Source: Cryobacterium algoritolerans (GTDB lineage: Bacteria; Actinomycetota; Actinomycetes; Actinomycetales; Microbacteriaceae). From it: 64,000 nt of DNA. Both the position numbers and the translations under genes were made by a program. The stretch is from assembly GCF_004402785.1 (NCBI RefSeq), contig NZ_SOFP01000013.1, positions 48,219 through 112,218 of the forward strand. The letters are read 5' to 3'. Under the pieces are notes generated by a model. That model saw nothing but the letters and a program-made list of their open reading frames with translations, searched no databases and had not been told where the DNA came from. Below are positions 43,919-53,154 of the stretch, in pieces. Each line of letters begins with the position of its first letter. Position 1 is the stretch's first letter.

Positions 43919-44239
43919 ATGTCGCAGTCTGAGTATCGTTCCGGGGTTCCTGAGGACTGGTTCATTGATCCGGTTCGTTTGGGTGTCCCCGGAGTTCGCA
44001 AGGAAACAGGCGACGGCGATCCGTTGTCATGGCAGTCGGATTCGCTCTGCGCGCAGACCGACCCCGAGGCGTTCTTCCCCGAGAAGGGGGGCTCCACTCG
44101 CGATGCGAAGAAGATCTGCGCCTCCTGCGAGGTGAAGACCCAATGCCTGCAGTACGCGCTCGCGAACGACGAACGCTTCGGCATCTGGGGCGGTCTCTCC
44201 GAACGCGAACGCCGCAAGCTCCGCAAACGCGTCGGCTGA
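43919..44239 (+). CDS. whiB2: WhiB-family iron-sulfur transcriptional regulator (WhiB2/WhmD-like)
   Basis: Protein of 106 residues. The four cluster cysteines are C44, C67, C70 and C76 (C...CxxCx5C), followed by the turn GIWGG and a basic C-terminus (SERERRKLRKRVG) that contacts DNA and the sigma factor. WhiB2/WhmD controls cell division and septation in actinobacteria. ATG 43919 has GGGAG five bases upstream; a GTG 12 bases earlier is within the ribosome binding site and unlikely. The mycobacterial whiB2 gene also lies near manA, the zincin-like gene and DUF3499, so synteny supports the subgroup. Confidence 0.92.
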   Translation: MSQSEYRSGVPEDWFIDPVRLGVPGVRKETGDGDPLSWQSDSLCAQTDPEAFFPEKGGSTRDAKKICASCEVKTQCLQYALANDERFGIWGGLSERERRKLRKRVG

Positions 44240-44378
44240 ACCGGTCCACGGCGAGACTGCCTCTGACGCGCCCTGGCGCCGTCGTTTCCCGCTGCGCACC
44301 CTCTTTGCCGTCGGCCCATCCGGGCGGCGGATTTCAGGCGCGCCCCCTCGCTTCCACGGCGTACGCCGTGACCCAACC

Positions 44379-44394
44379 TAGGCTGTGACCGATA
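44379..44394 (+). promoter_or_regulatory. Candidate -10 box placing a leaderless start for the large GT gene
   Basis: TAGGCT (44379-44384) is immediately followed by GTG 44385 and, nine bases on, ATG 44394. If this is a -10 box, transcription would begin at or near the ATG, giving a leaderless mRNA; no Shine-Dalgarno sequence is present. The -35 region is weak. Confidence 0.35.
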
Positions 44395-47300
44395 TGCATG
44401 CCAGAGTCACCGCCATCCTTGTTGCCCGAAACGGCGCGAAGCACCTCGAGAGAACCCTCGCGGCGCTGAACGGCCAGACACGCCAGCCCGACGTCGTCAT
44501 CACCGTTGACTGCGGATCCACGGACGCCACCGCGGCGCTTCTGGCCGCTTACGGCCCCACCCACTTCATCTCGGCCGACTCCGACCTCACATTCGGGGAG
44601 GCCATTGCCGCAGCCGTGCGGGTCACAGCGCCCCCCGAATCCGATGGGGAGATGCTCTGGCTCCTGGCCCAGGACAGCGCCCCCGAGCCGGGGGCCCTGG
44701 GCGCGCTGCTCGGTGAGCTCGAAATCGCGCCATCGGTGGCTGTGGCCGGACCGAAGGTGATGGACTGGCACGCCCGCGACTACATCCACCAATTCGGGCA
44801 GTCGATGACGCCGGGCGGCGCGACCGTTACCCTCGTCGAGAGCGAACTGGACCAGGGCCAGCACGACGGGATGAGCGACGTGCTCGCCGTCAGCGCCGGC
44901 GGGATGCTCGTACGCCACAGCGTCTGGCAACGCCTCGGCGGTTTCGACCCGGCACTGCCCTCCGCGGACGACTCCCTCGACTTCTGCGTGCGCGTGCGGA
45001 TGGCCGGGTACCGCGTCTCCGTTGTCGCCGCTTCACGCATCGCGTCCGCCGGCGACGGCGTGGCAGGCCCCAGCGGGTCGTCACGCGGCCGGGCACGCCG
45101 CAAGCGCGTCCGTGCCGTGCGTGCCGCCCAGCTTCACCGCCGCCTGGTCTACTCCCCGCGCTGGATGATCCCGGTGCACTGGCTCGGCCTGGTTCCCCTG
45201 GCCGTGTTCCGGTCCGTGGGCCAGTTGCTGCAGAAGGAGCCCGGTGCCGTGGTCGGCGAGTTCTCGGCCGCGTTCGCCGCCGCCTTCAGCGGGATCCGGG
45301 TCTCGGCCGCGCGGCGCCGTTTCGCCGCGACACGCACGCTGGGCTGGGGCTCGATCGCCAGCCTGCGAGTGTCCTCGGGGGAGGTGCGCCGCCGGCACGC
45401 GCTCAAACGCGAGGCCAGCCTCACCGGGGCCAGGGGGGATCGGCCCGAGATCCGGTTCTTCTCCGGCGGCGGAGCCTGGACGGTGATCGCCGCGGCAGTC
45501 GCCGGAGTCGCCATCCTGGCGCCCCTGCTCGGTGCTCGCACCCTGACCGGCGGCGGGCTGCTTCCCTTGTCGGGAACCCCTGCCGAGTTATGGGCCGGCG
45601 TCGGCTACGGCTGGCGGGACATCGGACTCGGCTTCGTCGGCGCGGCAGACCCCTTCGCCGCCGTGCTGGCAATTCTCGGCTCGCTCACCTTCTGGTCCCC
45701 CTCCTTCGCCCTGGTCCTGCTCTACTTCCTTGCCCTTCCGCTGTCGGCACTCGGTGCCTGGCTCGCGGCAAGCCGCTTGTCGCACCGCGCATCGATCCGC
45801 GCCGTCGCGGCAGCCCTGTGGCTCCTCGCGCCGACGTTCCTCAGCGCCCTTGCAGCGGGCCGCCCGGCCGCGATCCTCGTACATCTGCTTCTCCCGTGGC
45901 TGTTCTTCGCCGGCTACGCTGCCGCTCGGTCCTGGTCCGCGTCCGCCTCGGCTGCGCTGTTGTTCGCCGCGATCGTCGCCTGCGCGCCGTCGCTGGCCCC
46001 CGCGCTCCTGGTGGCCTGGCTGGTCTCCATCCTGGCCAGCGGTCGAGCGGTCATGCGCTACCTGGGTATCCCGCTGCCCGCGGTCGCCCTCGCCGCCCCC
46101 CTGGTCTGGGACCAGGGGCTGCGCGGAAACTGGCTCGCCCTGCTCGCCGACCCTGGGGCACCGGTGCCGAGCGCCGGCGTCTCGGTCTGGCAGCTCATGC
46201 TGGGCTTCCCAACCGGTGAGCTCGGCGGCTGGACCCCCCTGCTCGAGATGCTCGGATTGCCCGGTGTCCACGCGTCCATCCTCGTCCCGGTGCTGCTCAT
46301 CCCCCTGGCTCTGCTCGCGGTCGCCTCGCTGTTCCTCCCCGGTGCCCGCGGTGCCAGTTTCTCGTTCCTGGCCGTGTTGCTCGGCCTCGGCACCGCCGTC
46401 GCCTCGACTCACCTGCTTCTGGCGTCGATCGGATCCCAGTCGGTGAGCATCTGGCCGGGAGCCGGGCTCAGCGTGGCCTGGATCGGTCTCGTCGGTGCGG
46501 TCGTGTTCGCGCTTCGCAGCATGCGGCGGTTCTCGATCGCGCCTGCAGTCAGCACGGTCATCGCCCTGGTGATCGTGGCGGCCCCCCTGGTCGCGGCGCT
46601 GCCGCTCGGCACGAGTGTCGTGCAGGAAGGCACCGACCGAACCCAGCCGGCATTCGTCGCGGCCGCGGCCCGAACGGATGCCCGCGTCGGCACCCTGCAG
46701 ATCGTGCCGCAGCCGGACGGCGGCATCCTGGCCACGATCGTTCGCGGTGACGGCGCCACCCTGGACGACCAATCGACCCTGAGCAGCACCGGAGGGGCGA
46801 TCTCCGCCTCCGAACGGGACCTGGCGACCCTGGCCGGCAACCTCGCCTCGCGCAGCGGGCTGGACGCCGCCTCCGGTCTGGCCGACTTCGGCATCCGATT
46901 CGTGCTCCTGCGCCCGGCGGCTGTCGTCCCCACCGGCCCGGGGAGCGCGGCCTCGGTGAGCTCCGCCGCGCTTGAAACGGCGGGGCGTTCGACCACTGCG
47001 CTCGACGGTGACGCCGCACTGGTTGCGGTCGGTGACACCGCCTTCGGTAGGCTCTGGCGGCATGACGCCCAGCCCGTTGCCGGTGCGATCGGCGAGATCC
47101 CCCGACACGCCGCCGGTCCTCTCGGCCTGATCTTCGCGCTGGTCACGGCCATCGTGATCGGGGCGACCGTGCTGCTCTCGATCCCGGCCGGTGCGGGCCC
47201 GGAGGCCGTGCGGCAGGCGAACCGGGACGCGATCCGGCACAGCGTGCGGGCCGGTGCGCGGACGAAGAAGGCAGACGCCAGAGAACTGAAACGGGCCGCG

Positions 47301-47558
47301 AGAGCGAAGGTGTCCGTCGTGGCTGACGCCGAGCCTGACGCCGGACCTGACCCGGCAACAGGTTCCCGCCCCGATGCCGCCGACGATGAGGGATCGGAAC
47401 CCGACGCTGGAGCCTCGGCCGAGGAAAGCCCGGCCGAGCGCCCGGCCGAGGAAAGCCCGGCCGAGCGCCCGGCCGAGGAAGGCCCGGCCGAGGAAGGCCC
47501 GGCCGACAGCGCTGCCGAACCAACGACCCCCCAGGAGGAGGATGACGGTGCCAAGTAG
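44394..47558 (+). CDS. GT2 glycosyltransferase fused to a large polytopic membrane domain
   Basis: Protein of 1054 residues. The N-terminal GT2 domain has VTAILVARNGAKHLERTLAAL, VDCGSTDATAAL, LLAQDSAPEPGALG and GGMLVRHSVWQRLGGFDPALPSADDSLDFCVRV. From about residue 350 there are many membrane segments with extracytoplasmic loops. The last 130 residues are charged and repetitive (AEESPAERPAEESPAERP), a disordered tail. This GT/membrane fusion followed by DUF5719 next to whiB2 is a conserved actinobacterial arrangement and probably glycosylates a wall or membrane component. ATG 44394 is chosen; GTG 44385 adds three residues. The 3' end overlaps the next gene by 17 bp. Confidence 0.87.
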   Translation: MHARVTAILVARNGAKHLERTLAALNGQTRQPDVVITVDCGSTDATAALLAAYGPTHFISADSDLTFGEAIAAAVRVTAPPESDGEMLWLLAQDSAPEPGALGALLGELEIAPSVAVAGPKVMDWHARDYIHQFGQSMTPGGATVTLVESELDQGQHDGMSDVLAVSAGGMLVRHSVWQRLGGFDPALPSADDSLDFCVRVRMAGYRVSVVAASRIASAGDGVAGPSGSSRGRARRKRVRAVRAAQLHRRLVYSPRWMIPVHWLGLVPLAVFRSVGQLLQKEPGAVVGEFSAAFAAAFSGIRVSAARRRFAATRTLGWGSIASLRVSSGEVRRRHALKREASLTGARGDRPEIRFFSGGGAWTVIAAAVAGVAILAPLLGARTLTGGGLLPLSGTPAELWAGVGYGWRDIGLGFVGAADPFAAVLAILGSLTFWSPSFALVLLYFLALPLSALGAWLAASRLSHRASIRAVAAALWLLAPTFLSALAAGRPAAILVHLLLPWLFFAGYAAARSWSASASAALLFAAIVACAPSLAPALLVAWLVSILASGRAVMRYLGIPLPAVALAAPLVWDQGLRGNWLALLADPGAPVPSAGVSVWQLMLGFPTGELGGWTPLLEMLGLPGVHASILVPVLLIPLALLAVASLFLPGARGASFSFLAVLLGLGTAVASTHLLLASIGSQSVSIWPGAGLSVAWIGLVGAVVFALRSMRRFSIAPAVSTVIALVIVAAPLVAALPLGTSVVQEGTDRTQPAFVAAAARTDARVGTLQIVPQPDGGILATIVRGDGATLDDQSTLSSTGGAISASERDLATLAGNLASRSGLDAASGLADFGIRFVLLRPAAVVPTGPGSAASVSSAALETAGRSTTALDGDAALVAVGDTAFGRLWRHDAQPVAGAIGEIPRHAAGPLGLIFALVTAIVIGATVLLSIPAGAGPEAVRQANRDAIRHSVRAGARTKKADARELKRAARAKVSVVADAEPDAGPDPATGSRPDAADDEGSEPDAGASAEESPAERPAEESPAERPAEEGPAEEGPADSAAEPTTPQEEDDGAK

Positions 47559-49032
47559 ACGCGGAATCGCCCTCTTCGGGGCCAGGGCCCTTGCCGGCAC
47601 GGTGGTCCTCGCCGTCGCCGTCCTCGCCGTCGGCGCTGCGGCGGTCGTGCCCTGGCCGACGCTCGAGAAGGCGCCGGCATCCGTGCTGGTCTCGCCCGTA
47701 CCCACTGAGCAGCAGCGGGTGTGCCCTGGACCGCTCCTGACCCTCGCCGAGGATTCGAGCCGGGCCCAGGCCGCCACCTCCGTCGGGCCCGCGGATGCCG
47801 CCTTCGGCGCGCACGCGACCTCGGCGGGGTCAGACTGGATCCGTCCGTCGTCCACGGAGCTCACGGCACCCGACAACGCGAAGAGCGCCGCGGACGGCGC
47901 ACCGCGCCTGCTCCGGGTAGCCGTGCAGGGCGGCGCGACCACGGCCCCGCTCGTCGCCGCGAGTCAGTCCCAGACCGCCACGGCCGAGTCGCTCGCCGGC
48001 CTCGCCGTGGCGGCCTGCGCCGAGGCCGTCAGCGACGCGTGGCTTGTCGGAGGGTCCACCGATGTGGGCCGCACCAGCCTCGTGCTACTCAGCAATCCCA
48101 GCACAGTCGTCGCGACCGTCGACCTGACGGTCTATGGCGAGGCCGGCCAGGTCATCGCGCCCGGGTCGACCGGAATCCTGGTCCAGCCAGGCTCCCAGCG
48201 GATCGTATCCCTCGCGGGCCTGGCCCCGAACCTCCGCACGCCGGTCGTGCACGTCGCTTCCCACGGAGGCCAGGTCGCCGCGTCCCTTCAACAAAGCATC
48301 GTCCGGGGCATTGAACCGGGTGGCGTCGACATATTGGGGCCGTCCGCCGGGCCGGGGCGCACCCAGCGCATCGCCGGGCTGCTTGTCACTAATCAGGCGG
48401 CCGCTGCGGCGACGGATAGCAGCGGGATCGCCGACGACATCCCGTCGGTGCGGATTCTCGTTCCCGGCGACACCGCGGCGACCGTGCAGCTCGGTGTCGT
48501 AAGCGAAAGCGGACAACAAGTCGGTATCGAAAGCGATAAGGGCAAGCCTGCCGGTTCCTCGGTGCAGGTGGAGATCCAGCCGGGAATCGGCACGGACGTG
48601 CCGCTGGCCGGACTCGCGCCTGGGGCCTACTCGGTCGAACTCAGGTCGGACCAGCCGATCGTGGCCGCAGCCCAGGCCCCCTCGGTCGGAACCGCCGGCA
48701 AGGACTTCGCCTTGTTCGCGGCATCCGGAACCCTCGCCGATGACTTCCTCGTCGCCGTCGCCCCCGGACCTGGACCAGCGCTCCACCTCGTGAACACCGG
48801 CGATGCGGACGCGACCTACACCGCGACCCCCGAGACGGGACCGCCGGTCATGGTGACCGTGCCGGCCGGCGGGTCCGGGACGCTGCCGCTTGCGGCATCC
48901 GCTCGCTATCGCGTGTCCGGCGGTCGAACCACGCTCGCCTCGGTCGGCTACTCCGGTGCCGGGTTGGTGTCATCCTTCACGCTTAGTCAGGCCGGGCCCC
49001 TGGCCGCTCCGATCCAGGTCTACCCCCACTGA
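47542..49032 (+). CDS. DUF5719 exported or membrane-anchored protein
   Basis: Protein of about 496 residues. A basic N-terminus and a hydrophobic segment (ARALAGTVVLAVAVLAVGAAAVVPW) act as signal or anchor. The rest is Ala/Gly/Val-rich beta structure with repeated LxLxN-type segments (RTSLVLLSNPSTVVATVDLTVYG, GPALHLVNTGDADATY), matching DUF5719. It sits outside the membrane. AGGAGGAGG just upstream allows ATG 47542 or GTG 47548. It is translationally coupled to the GT/membrane fusion and is likely its extracytoplasmic partner; function not established. Confidence 0.83.
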   Translation: MTVPSRRGIALFGARALAGTVVLAVAVLAVGAAAVVPWPTLEKAPASVLVSPVPTEQQRVCPGPLLTLAEDSSRAQAATSVGPADAAFGAHATSAGSDWIRPSSTELTAPDNAKSAADGAPRLLRVAVQGGATTAPLVAASQSQTATAESLAGLAVAACAEAVSDAWLVGGSTDVGRTSLVLLSNPSTVVATVDLTVYGEAGQVIAPGSTGILVQPGSQRIVSLAGLAPNLRTPVVHVASHGGQVAASLQQSIVRGIEPGGVDILGPSAGPGRTQRIAGLLVTNQAAAAATDSSGIADDIPSVRILVPGDTAATVQLGVVSESGQQVGIESDKGKPAGSSVQVEIQPGIGTDVPLAGLAPGAYSVELRSDQPIVAAAQAPSVGTAGKDFALFAASGTLADDFLVAVAPGPGPALHLVNTGDADATYTATPETGPPVMVTVPAGGSGTLPLAASARYRVSGGRTTLASVGYSGAGLVSSFTLSQAGPLAAPIQVYPH

Positions 49033-49167
49033 ACGGTTGTTCGCACTGATCGACAACCCGCACTGTCCGCCCACTCTCACGGCAACGTGGCCCCACGCAG
49101 GGCCCCGCGACCGCGGTCGGTGCTGGCAGACTGGTCGGACGTGTCCCTCGAACCTCTGGAGCCAGCA

Positions 49168-50058
49168 GTGACCACCACCACCGACTCCCCAATCCGACCT
49201 CCGCTGATCGAGTCGGTCGCCATCGCCGTGATCGGAGGCTCCGGCCTCTACCGGCTGTTCGACGCCGGAACGTCCACGTCGGTCGAGGTCGACACGCCGT
49301 ACGGCCCTCCCTCGGCTCCGATCACCATTGGTGAGCGCGCCGGCCGACGGGTCGCGTTCCTGCCCCGGCACGGCGGCGGGCACACCGAGGCCCCGCACCT
49401 GATCAACTATCGGGCGAATATCTGGGCCCTCGCCTCACTCGGCGTCACCGGGATCATCTCGTCCTCGGCCGTCGGCGGCGTCAGCCCCGAGTACCCGCCG
49501 GGCCTCCTCGTTGTGACCGACCAGTTCATCGACCGCACGTCCGGCCGCGCAGACACGTTCTTCGACCGGGGGAGCGTGGCCCACCTTGCCGCGGCCGACC
49601 CGTTCGACCCGATCCTGCGCCGCACCGCAATCGCAGCCCTCGGCAGCCTCGCGGAAGACTTCGTGCCGTCCGGCACCGTCGTCGTGATCCAGGGTCCCCG
49701 GTTCTCCACCCGGGCCGAGTCTCTCTGGTTCCGGGCCGCCGGGGCGCACATCGTCAACATGACCCAGTACCCCGAGGTGGTGCTCGCCTCCGAGTTGAAC
49801 ATCGGAACGGTCAACCTGTCCTTCGTCACCGACGCCGACGCGGGGCTGTCACCGGAAGAGGGGGCTGACGCGGATGCCGTCTCCGCCACGCTCGTCTTCG
49901 CCCGGCTCGCCGACGCCCAGCCGCGAATCCTCGCCGCCATTGACGCGATCCTGGGCGCAATCCCCGGCGACTTCGCTCCCCGTCGGCTGGTCGACCCCGA
50001 GCAGGTCGCCGCCGTGCTCGCCAGGCCGGCGTCCACGGGACACGGGCTGCCGCTGTGA
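49168..50058 (+). CDS. mtnP: S-methyl-5'-thioadenosine phosphorylase
   Basis: Enzyme of 296 residues that cleaves MTA to adenine and 5-methylthioribose-1-P. It has VAIAVIGGSGLYRLFD (phosphate loop), FLPRHGGGHTEAPHLINYRANIWAL, ISSSAVGGVSPEYPPGLLVVTDQFIDRT, IQGPRFSTRAES and AHIVNMTQYPEVVLASEL, the PNP/MTAP family substrate motif. GTG 49168 has TGGAG six bases upstream. Its stop overlaps the SDR gene (GTGA), so the two are coupled. It could also act on related nucleosides; no methionine-salvage genes are adjacent. Confidence 0.9.
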   Translation: MTTTTDSPIRPPLIESVAIAVIGGSGLYRLFDAGTSTSVEVDTPYGPPSAPITIGERAGRRVAFLPRHGGGHTEAPHLINYRANIWALASLGVTGIISSSAVGGVSPEYPPGLLVVTDQFIDRTSGRADTFFDRGSVAHLAAADPFDPILRRTAIAALGSLAEDFVPSGTVVVIQGPRFSTRAESLWFRAAGAHIVNMTQYPEVVLASELNIGTVNLSFVTDADAGLSPEEGADADAVSATLVFARLADAQPRILAAIDAILGAIPGDFAPRRLVDPEQVAAVLARPASTGHGLPL

Positions 50059-51122
50059 ACGCCCCGCGCCTTCTCGTCACCGGCGGTGCCGGTTTCATCG
50101 GCGGCGCCGTCGTCACCGCGGCGCTCGAACGCGGGTGGAGCGTACGAGTGCTCGACTCCCTCCGCAGCGACGTGCACGGGGCGCTGCCCGACGTCGACCC
50201 GCGGGTCGACGTCATCGTCGGCGATGTGACCGATCCCGGCGTCGTCGCCATCGCGCTGCGGGACATCGACCTCGTCTGCCACCAGGCCGCGAAGGTCGGG
50301 CTTGGCGTGGACTTCTCCGACGCCCCCGACTACGTCAGGAGCAACGAGGTGGGCACGGCCGTGCTCCTTGCAGAGATGACGGCGGCCGGAATCGACCGGT
50401 TGGTGCTGGCCTCGTCGATGGTCGTCTACGGTGAGGGCAGCTTCCGCGGTTCTCGCGGCCCGGCGAGGCCGGGGCCGCGCCGGGCCGCGGACCTGGCGGC
50501 CGGCGTCTTCGATCCGGTCGACGAGGTCACCGGCGAACGGCTCGAACCCGTACTCACCACCGAACGGGACCCGCTCGACCCGCGCAACGTCTACGCTGCC
50601 ACCAAGCTCGCCCAGGAATACCTGGCATCCGCATGGGCGCGAGCGACCGGTGGCCGGGTCGCCGCCCTTCGCTACCACAACGTCTACGGCCCCGGGATGC
50701 CGCAGAACACGCCGTACGCCGGTGTCGCCTCGCTGTTCCGTTCGGCCCTGGAGCGCGGCGAGGCTCCCCGCGTCTTCGAAGACGGGGCCCAGCGCCGTGA
50801 CTTCGTGCACGTCGCGGACATCGCCTCGGCCAACCTGGCCGCACTCGACTGGACCGGCGACAGCCCGGCGTCCACCTTCCGTGCCTTCAACGTCGGCAGC
50901 GGCACGGTGCACACCATCGGTGACATGGCCGAGGCACTCAGCCGCGCCTCCGGCGGGCCTGATCCGGTGGTCACCGGGGAGTTCCGGCTCGGCGACGTAC
51001 GACACATCACCGCGTCGTCCGAACGCATCCGCACCGAACTCCGCTGGTCCCCGACGGTCAGCTTCGAGCACGGTGTGGAGGAATTCGCCACCGCACCGTT
51101 GCGCGCCGCCGTGCGGCGCTGA
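50055..51122 (+). CDS. NAD-dependent nucleotide-sugar epimerase/dehydratase
   Basis: Extended SDR of 355 residues: LLVTGGAGFIGGAVVTAALERG (NAD motif), DLVCHQAAKVGLGVDFSDAPDY, LASSMVVYGEG, YAATKLAQE (YxxxK), RYHNVYGPGMPQNTPYAGVASLF and RRDFVHVADIA. An insertion after VVYGEG (about 35 residues, Arg/Pro-rich) is unusual for GalE-type enzymes. GTG 50055 overlaps the mtnP stop. Probably epimerises or dehydrates a nucleotide sugar used by the GT2 and membrane glycosyltransferase genes downstream; substrate unknown. Confidence 0.87.
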   Translation: MNAPRLLVTGGAGFIGGAVVTAALERGWSVRVLDSLRSDVHGALPDVDPRVDVIVGDVTDPGVVAIALRDIDLVCHQAAKVGLGVDFSDAPDYVRSNEVGTAVLLAEMTAAGIDRLVLASSMVVYGEGSFRGSRGPARPGPRRAADLAAGVFDPVDEVTGERLEPVLTTERDPLDPRNVYAATKLAQEYLASAWARATGGRVAALRYHNVYGPGMPQNTPYAGVASLFRSALERGEAPRVFEDGAQRRDFVHVADIASANLAALDWTGDSPASTFRAFNVGSGTVHTIGDMAEALSRASGGPDPVVTGEFRLGDVRHITASSERIRTELRWSPTVSFEHGVEEFATAPLRAAVRR

Positions 51123-51164
51123 GCCGGCCGGCCCGGGCGGGTCACCGGGCCAGGCCCAGGGCGG

Positions 51165-52313
51165 TCAGCCCGCCGCGACCGGATGCCGGGGCAGCAGCAC
51201 GTCGAAACGGCATCCGCCCGGCACGTTCCGCACCACGACCTCGCCGCGATGGGCCCGCACGATTCCCTGCACGATTGCCAGCCCGAGTCCCGCCCCGCCG
51301 GACCTGGTCGGCTCCGACGCCGGGGTGCGCGGTTCGCTTGCGCGCCAGCCGGCCTCGAAGACCCGGCCGAGGTCCTGCTCCGGGATGCCGCCGGCGGAGT
51401 CCTGCACGGAGATGACGGCGCGTCCGTCGTCGTTCTCGGTGACGGACACCACGATCGCCAGGCCGGCCGGGGAATGTTGGATCGCATTCATGACCAGGTT
51501 CCCGACCACCCGTGACAGCTCGCGTGGGTCGGCGAGGATGGTCAGACCGGTCTCGCCTTCGAACCGGAGGTCGAGGGACTTCGCCTGGGCGACCGGCCAG
51601 AACCCGGCAACGGTGTCGCTGATCAGATCGTAGAGGGAGACCGGTTCCACGGCCAGCCGCAGCGTGCCGGAGTGGATCCTGGACAGCTCGAACAGGTCGT
51701 CGACCATCCCGGAGAGCCGGTCGACCTGGCCGCGCATCTGCGCGTAATACCGGTGGGGGTCCTCCGCCATGCCGTCCTCGAGGGCCTCGGCCATCGCCCG
51801 GATGCCCGCCAACGGCGTACGCAGGTCGTGCGAGATCCAGGCGATGAGTTCCCGGCGGGACTCCTCCACCCGGTTCTCCCTCGCCCGGGACTCGGCCAGG
51901 CGCTCGCCCGTCGCCGCCAGCTCGCCGGCCAGCGCCGCGAACTCCGTGTTGCTGTGCCGTTCCGCCGCAACGACCCGTTCACCGCGGCCGATGCTCGCCG
52001 CGGCCGAGCGCAGCGCACGGCCCTCTCGCACCAGGCTGCGGCCGAGCACCGCGGCCATGGCCAGCGACACGAGGCCGGCCACCCCGGCGACCCCGTAGAA
52101 AACCGTGACGTCGTGTTTGGAGACGTACATCTGCGAGGCGACCGCAGCCATCCCGCCGACCACGGAGACCACGGCGGCCAGGGCGACGACCATCAGCTGC
52201 AGCACGAGGGAGGCGCGGGACAGCATCCGCAGGGCCAGCAGGCCCAGCGCGCCGACGACGACCGCACTGGCGAGCGCGAAGAGGGCCACGGTGGGCAACA
52301 CGTCCAGGGACAT
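51165..52313 (-). CDS. Sensor histidine kinase
   Basis: Membrane kinase of 382 residues. Two to three N-terminal helices (to about residue 90), a HAMP-like linker, the phosphoacceptor H162 in AWISHDLRTPLAGIRAM, an N-box (NLVMNAIQHSP), and G-boxes (DSAGGIP, GGAGLGLAIV). There is almost no extracytoplasmic sensor domain, so it probably senses a membrane or intramembrane signal. ATG 52313 shares one base with the response-regulator stop, with AAGGAGA upstream. It is cotranscribed after the regulator gene. Confidence 0.93.
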   Translation of the reverse strand: MSLDVLPTVALFALASAVVVGALGLLALRMLSRASLVLQLMVVALAAVVSVVGGMAAVASQMYVSKHDVTVFYGVAGVAGLVSLAMAAVLGRSLVREGRALRSAAASIGRGERVVAAERHSNTEFAALAGELAATGERLAESRARENRVEESRRELIAWISHDLRTPLAGIRAMAEALEDGMAEDPHRYYAQMRGQVDRLSGMVDDLFELSRIHSGTLRLAVEPVSLYDLISDTVAGFWPVAQAKSLDLRFEGETGLTILADPRELSRVVGNLVMNAIQHSPAGLAIVVSVTENDDGRAVISVQDSAGGIPEQDLGRVFEAGWRASEPRTPASEPTRSGGAGLGLAIVQGIVRAHRGEVVVRNVPGGCRFDVLLPRHPVAAG

Positions 52314-53056
52314 CAAGATCTCCTTTCCTCCGGCGCCGCGTCCGGGCGGCCGAGAGGCACCGGGTCGAACCGGTAGCCGACCCCCCAGACCGTGTTCAGC
52401 AGCAGCGGATGCGCCGAGTCAGCCTCGATCTTCTCCCGCAGTCGGCGCACGTGCACGGTGACCGTGGACAGGTCGCCGAATTCCCAGCCCCAGACCGAAC
52501 GCAGCAGGTCCTCCCGGCTCAGTACCTTGTGCGGCCGCCAGATCAGGTAGGCGAGCAGGTCGAATTCGCGGGCGGTGAGCACCAGGGGCTGGCCGTTCAG
52601 TCGCACTTCATGAGCGGAGGAGTCCAGCGCGAAATCACCGATGGTGACCAGCCCCTCCGGCACGAACCCCGCGGCGCTGCGGCGCAGCACCGACTGCACG
52701 CGAAGCACCAGTTCGCGCGGCGAGAACGGTTTGGCCAGATAATCGTCGGCGCCCGCCTCCAGGCCATCGATCCGGTCCTCCTCCTGGTTGAGCGCCGTGA
52801 GCATGATCACCGGGATCGACCAGTTGGCCCGGATCCTCCGGCAGACCTCGATGCCGTCCAGCAGGGGCAGCATTCGGTCGAGCACGACCAGGTCGGGTCG
52901 CAGCTCTTCCGCCTTGCGGAGCCCGTCCGGTCCGTCCGGGGCCTCGTCAACGATGAAACCGGCGGTACGCAGGTAACGGCTGACGATCTCGGAGACCGTG
53001 GGATCGTCATCGATGACGAGAACGCGCCGGTCCTGGAGTCCTGCTGAAGAAGTCAC
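52313..53056 (-). CDS. OmpR-family response regulator
   Basis: Regulator of 247 residues. The receiver has acidic triad D16-D18, phospho-acceptor D60 (LVVLDRMLPLLDG) and the conserved AKPFSP lysine. The winged-helix DNA-binding domain has LTAREFDLLAYLIWRPHKVLSREDLLRSVWGWEF and TVTVHVRRLREKIE. GTG 53056 is the start; the ribosome binding site is weak. It is divergent from the GT2 gene at 53155 across about 98 bp, so it may control that operon as well as its own kinase. Confidence 0.95.
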   Translation of the reverse strand: MTSSAGLQDRRVLVIDDDPTVSEIVSRYLRTAGFIVDEAPDGPDGLRKAEELRPDLVVLDRMLPLLDGIEVCRRIRANWSIPVIMLTALNQEEDRIDGLEAGADDYLAKPFSPRELVLRVQSVLRRSAAGFVPEGLVTIGDFALDSSAHEVRLNGQPLVLTAREFDLLAYLIWRPHKVLSREDLLRSVWGWEFGDLSTVTVHVRRLREKIEADSAHPLLLNTVWGVGYRFDPVPLGRPDAAPEERRS

Positions 53057-53154
53057 GATCTCAGGATAGAGCCGCGCTGCCCCAAGCCCGATTCTTCCTC
53101 AGCCTGTAATCTTCCTGGGCCGATCGGGGCTCTCCGCCGCCATAGTGTCAAATC

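Noticed and set aside
45588..47942. A very long open frame (784 codons) on the minus strand opposite the GT/membrane fusion gene
   Set aside because: Composition is Arg/Gly/Gln-rich without domains, as expected for antisense of GC-rich coding DNA; the plus-strand gene has clear GT2 motifs and coupling to DUF5719.
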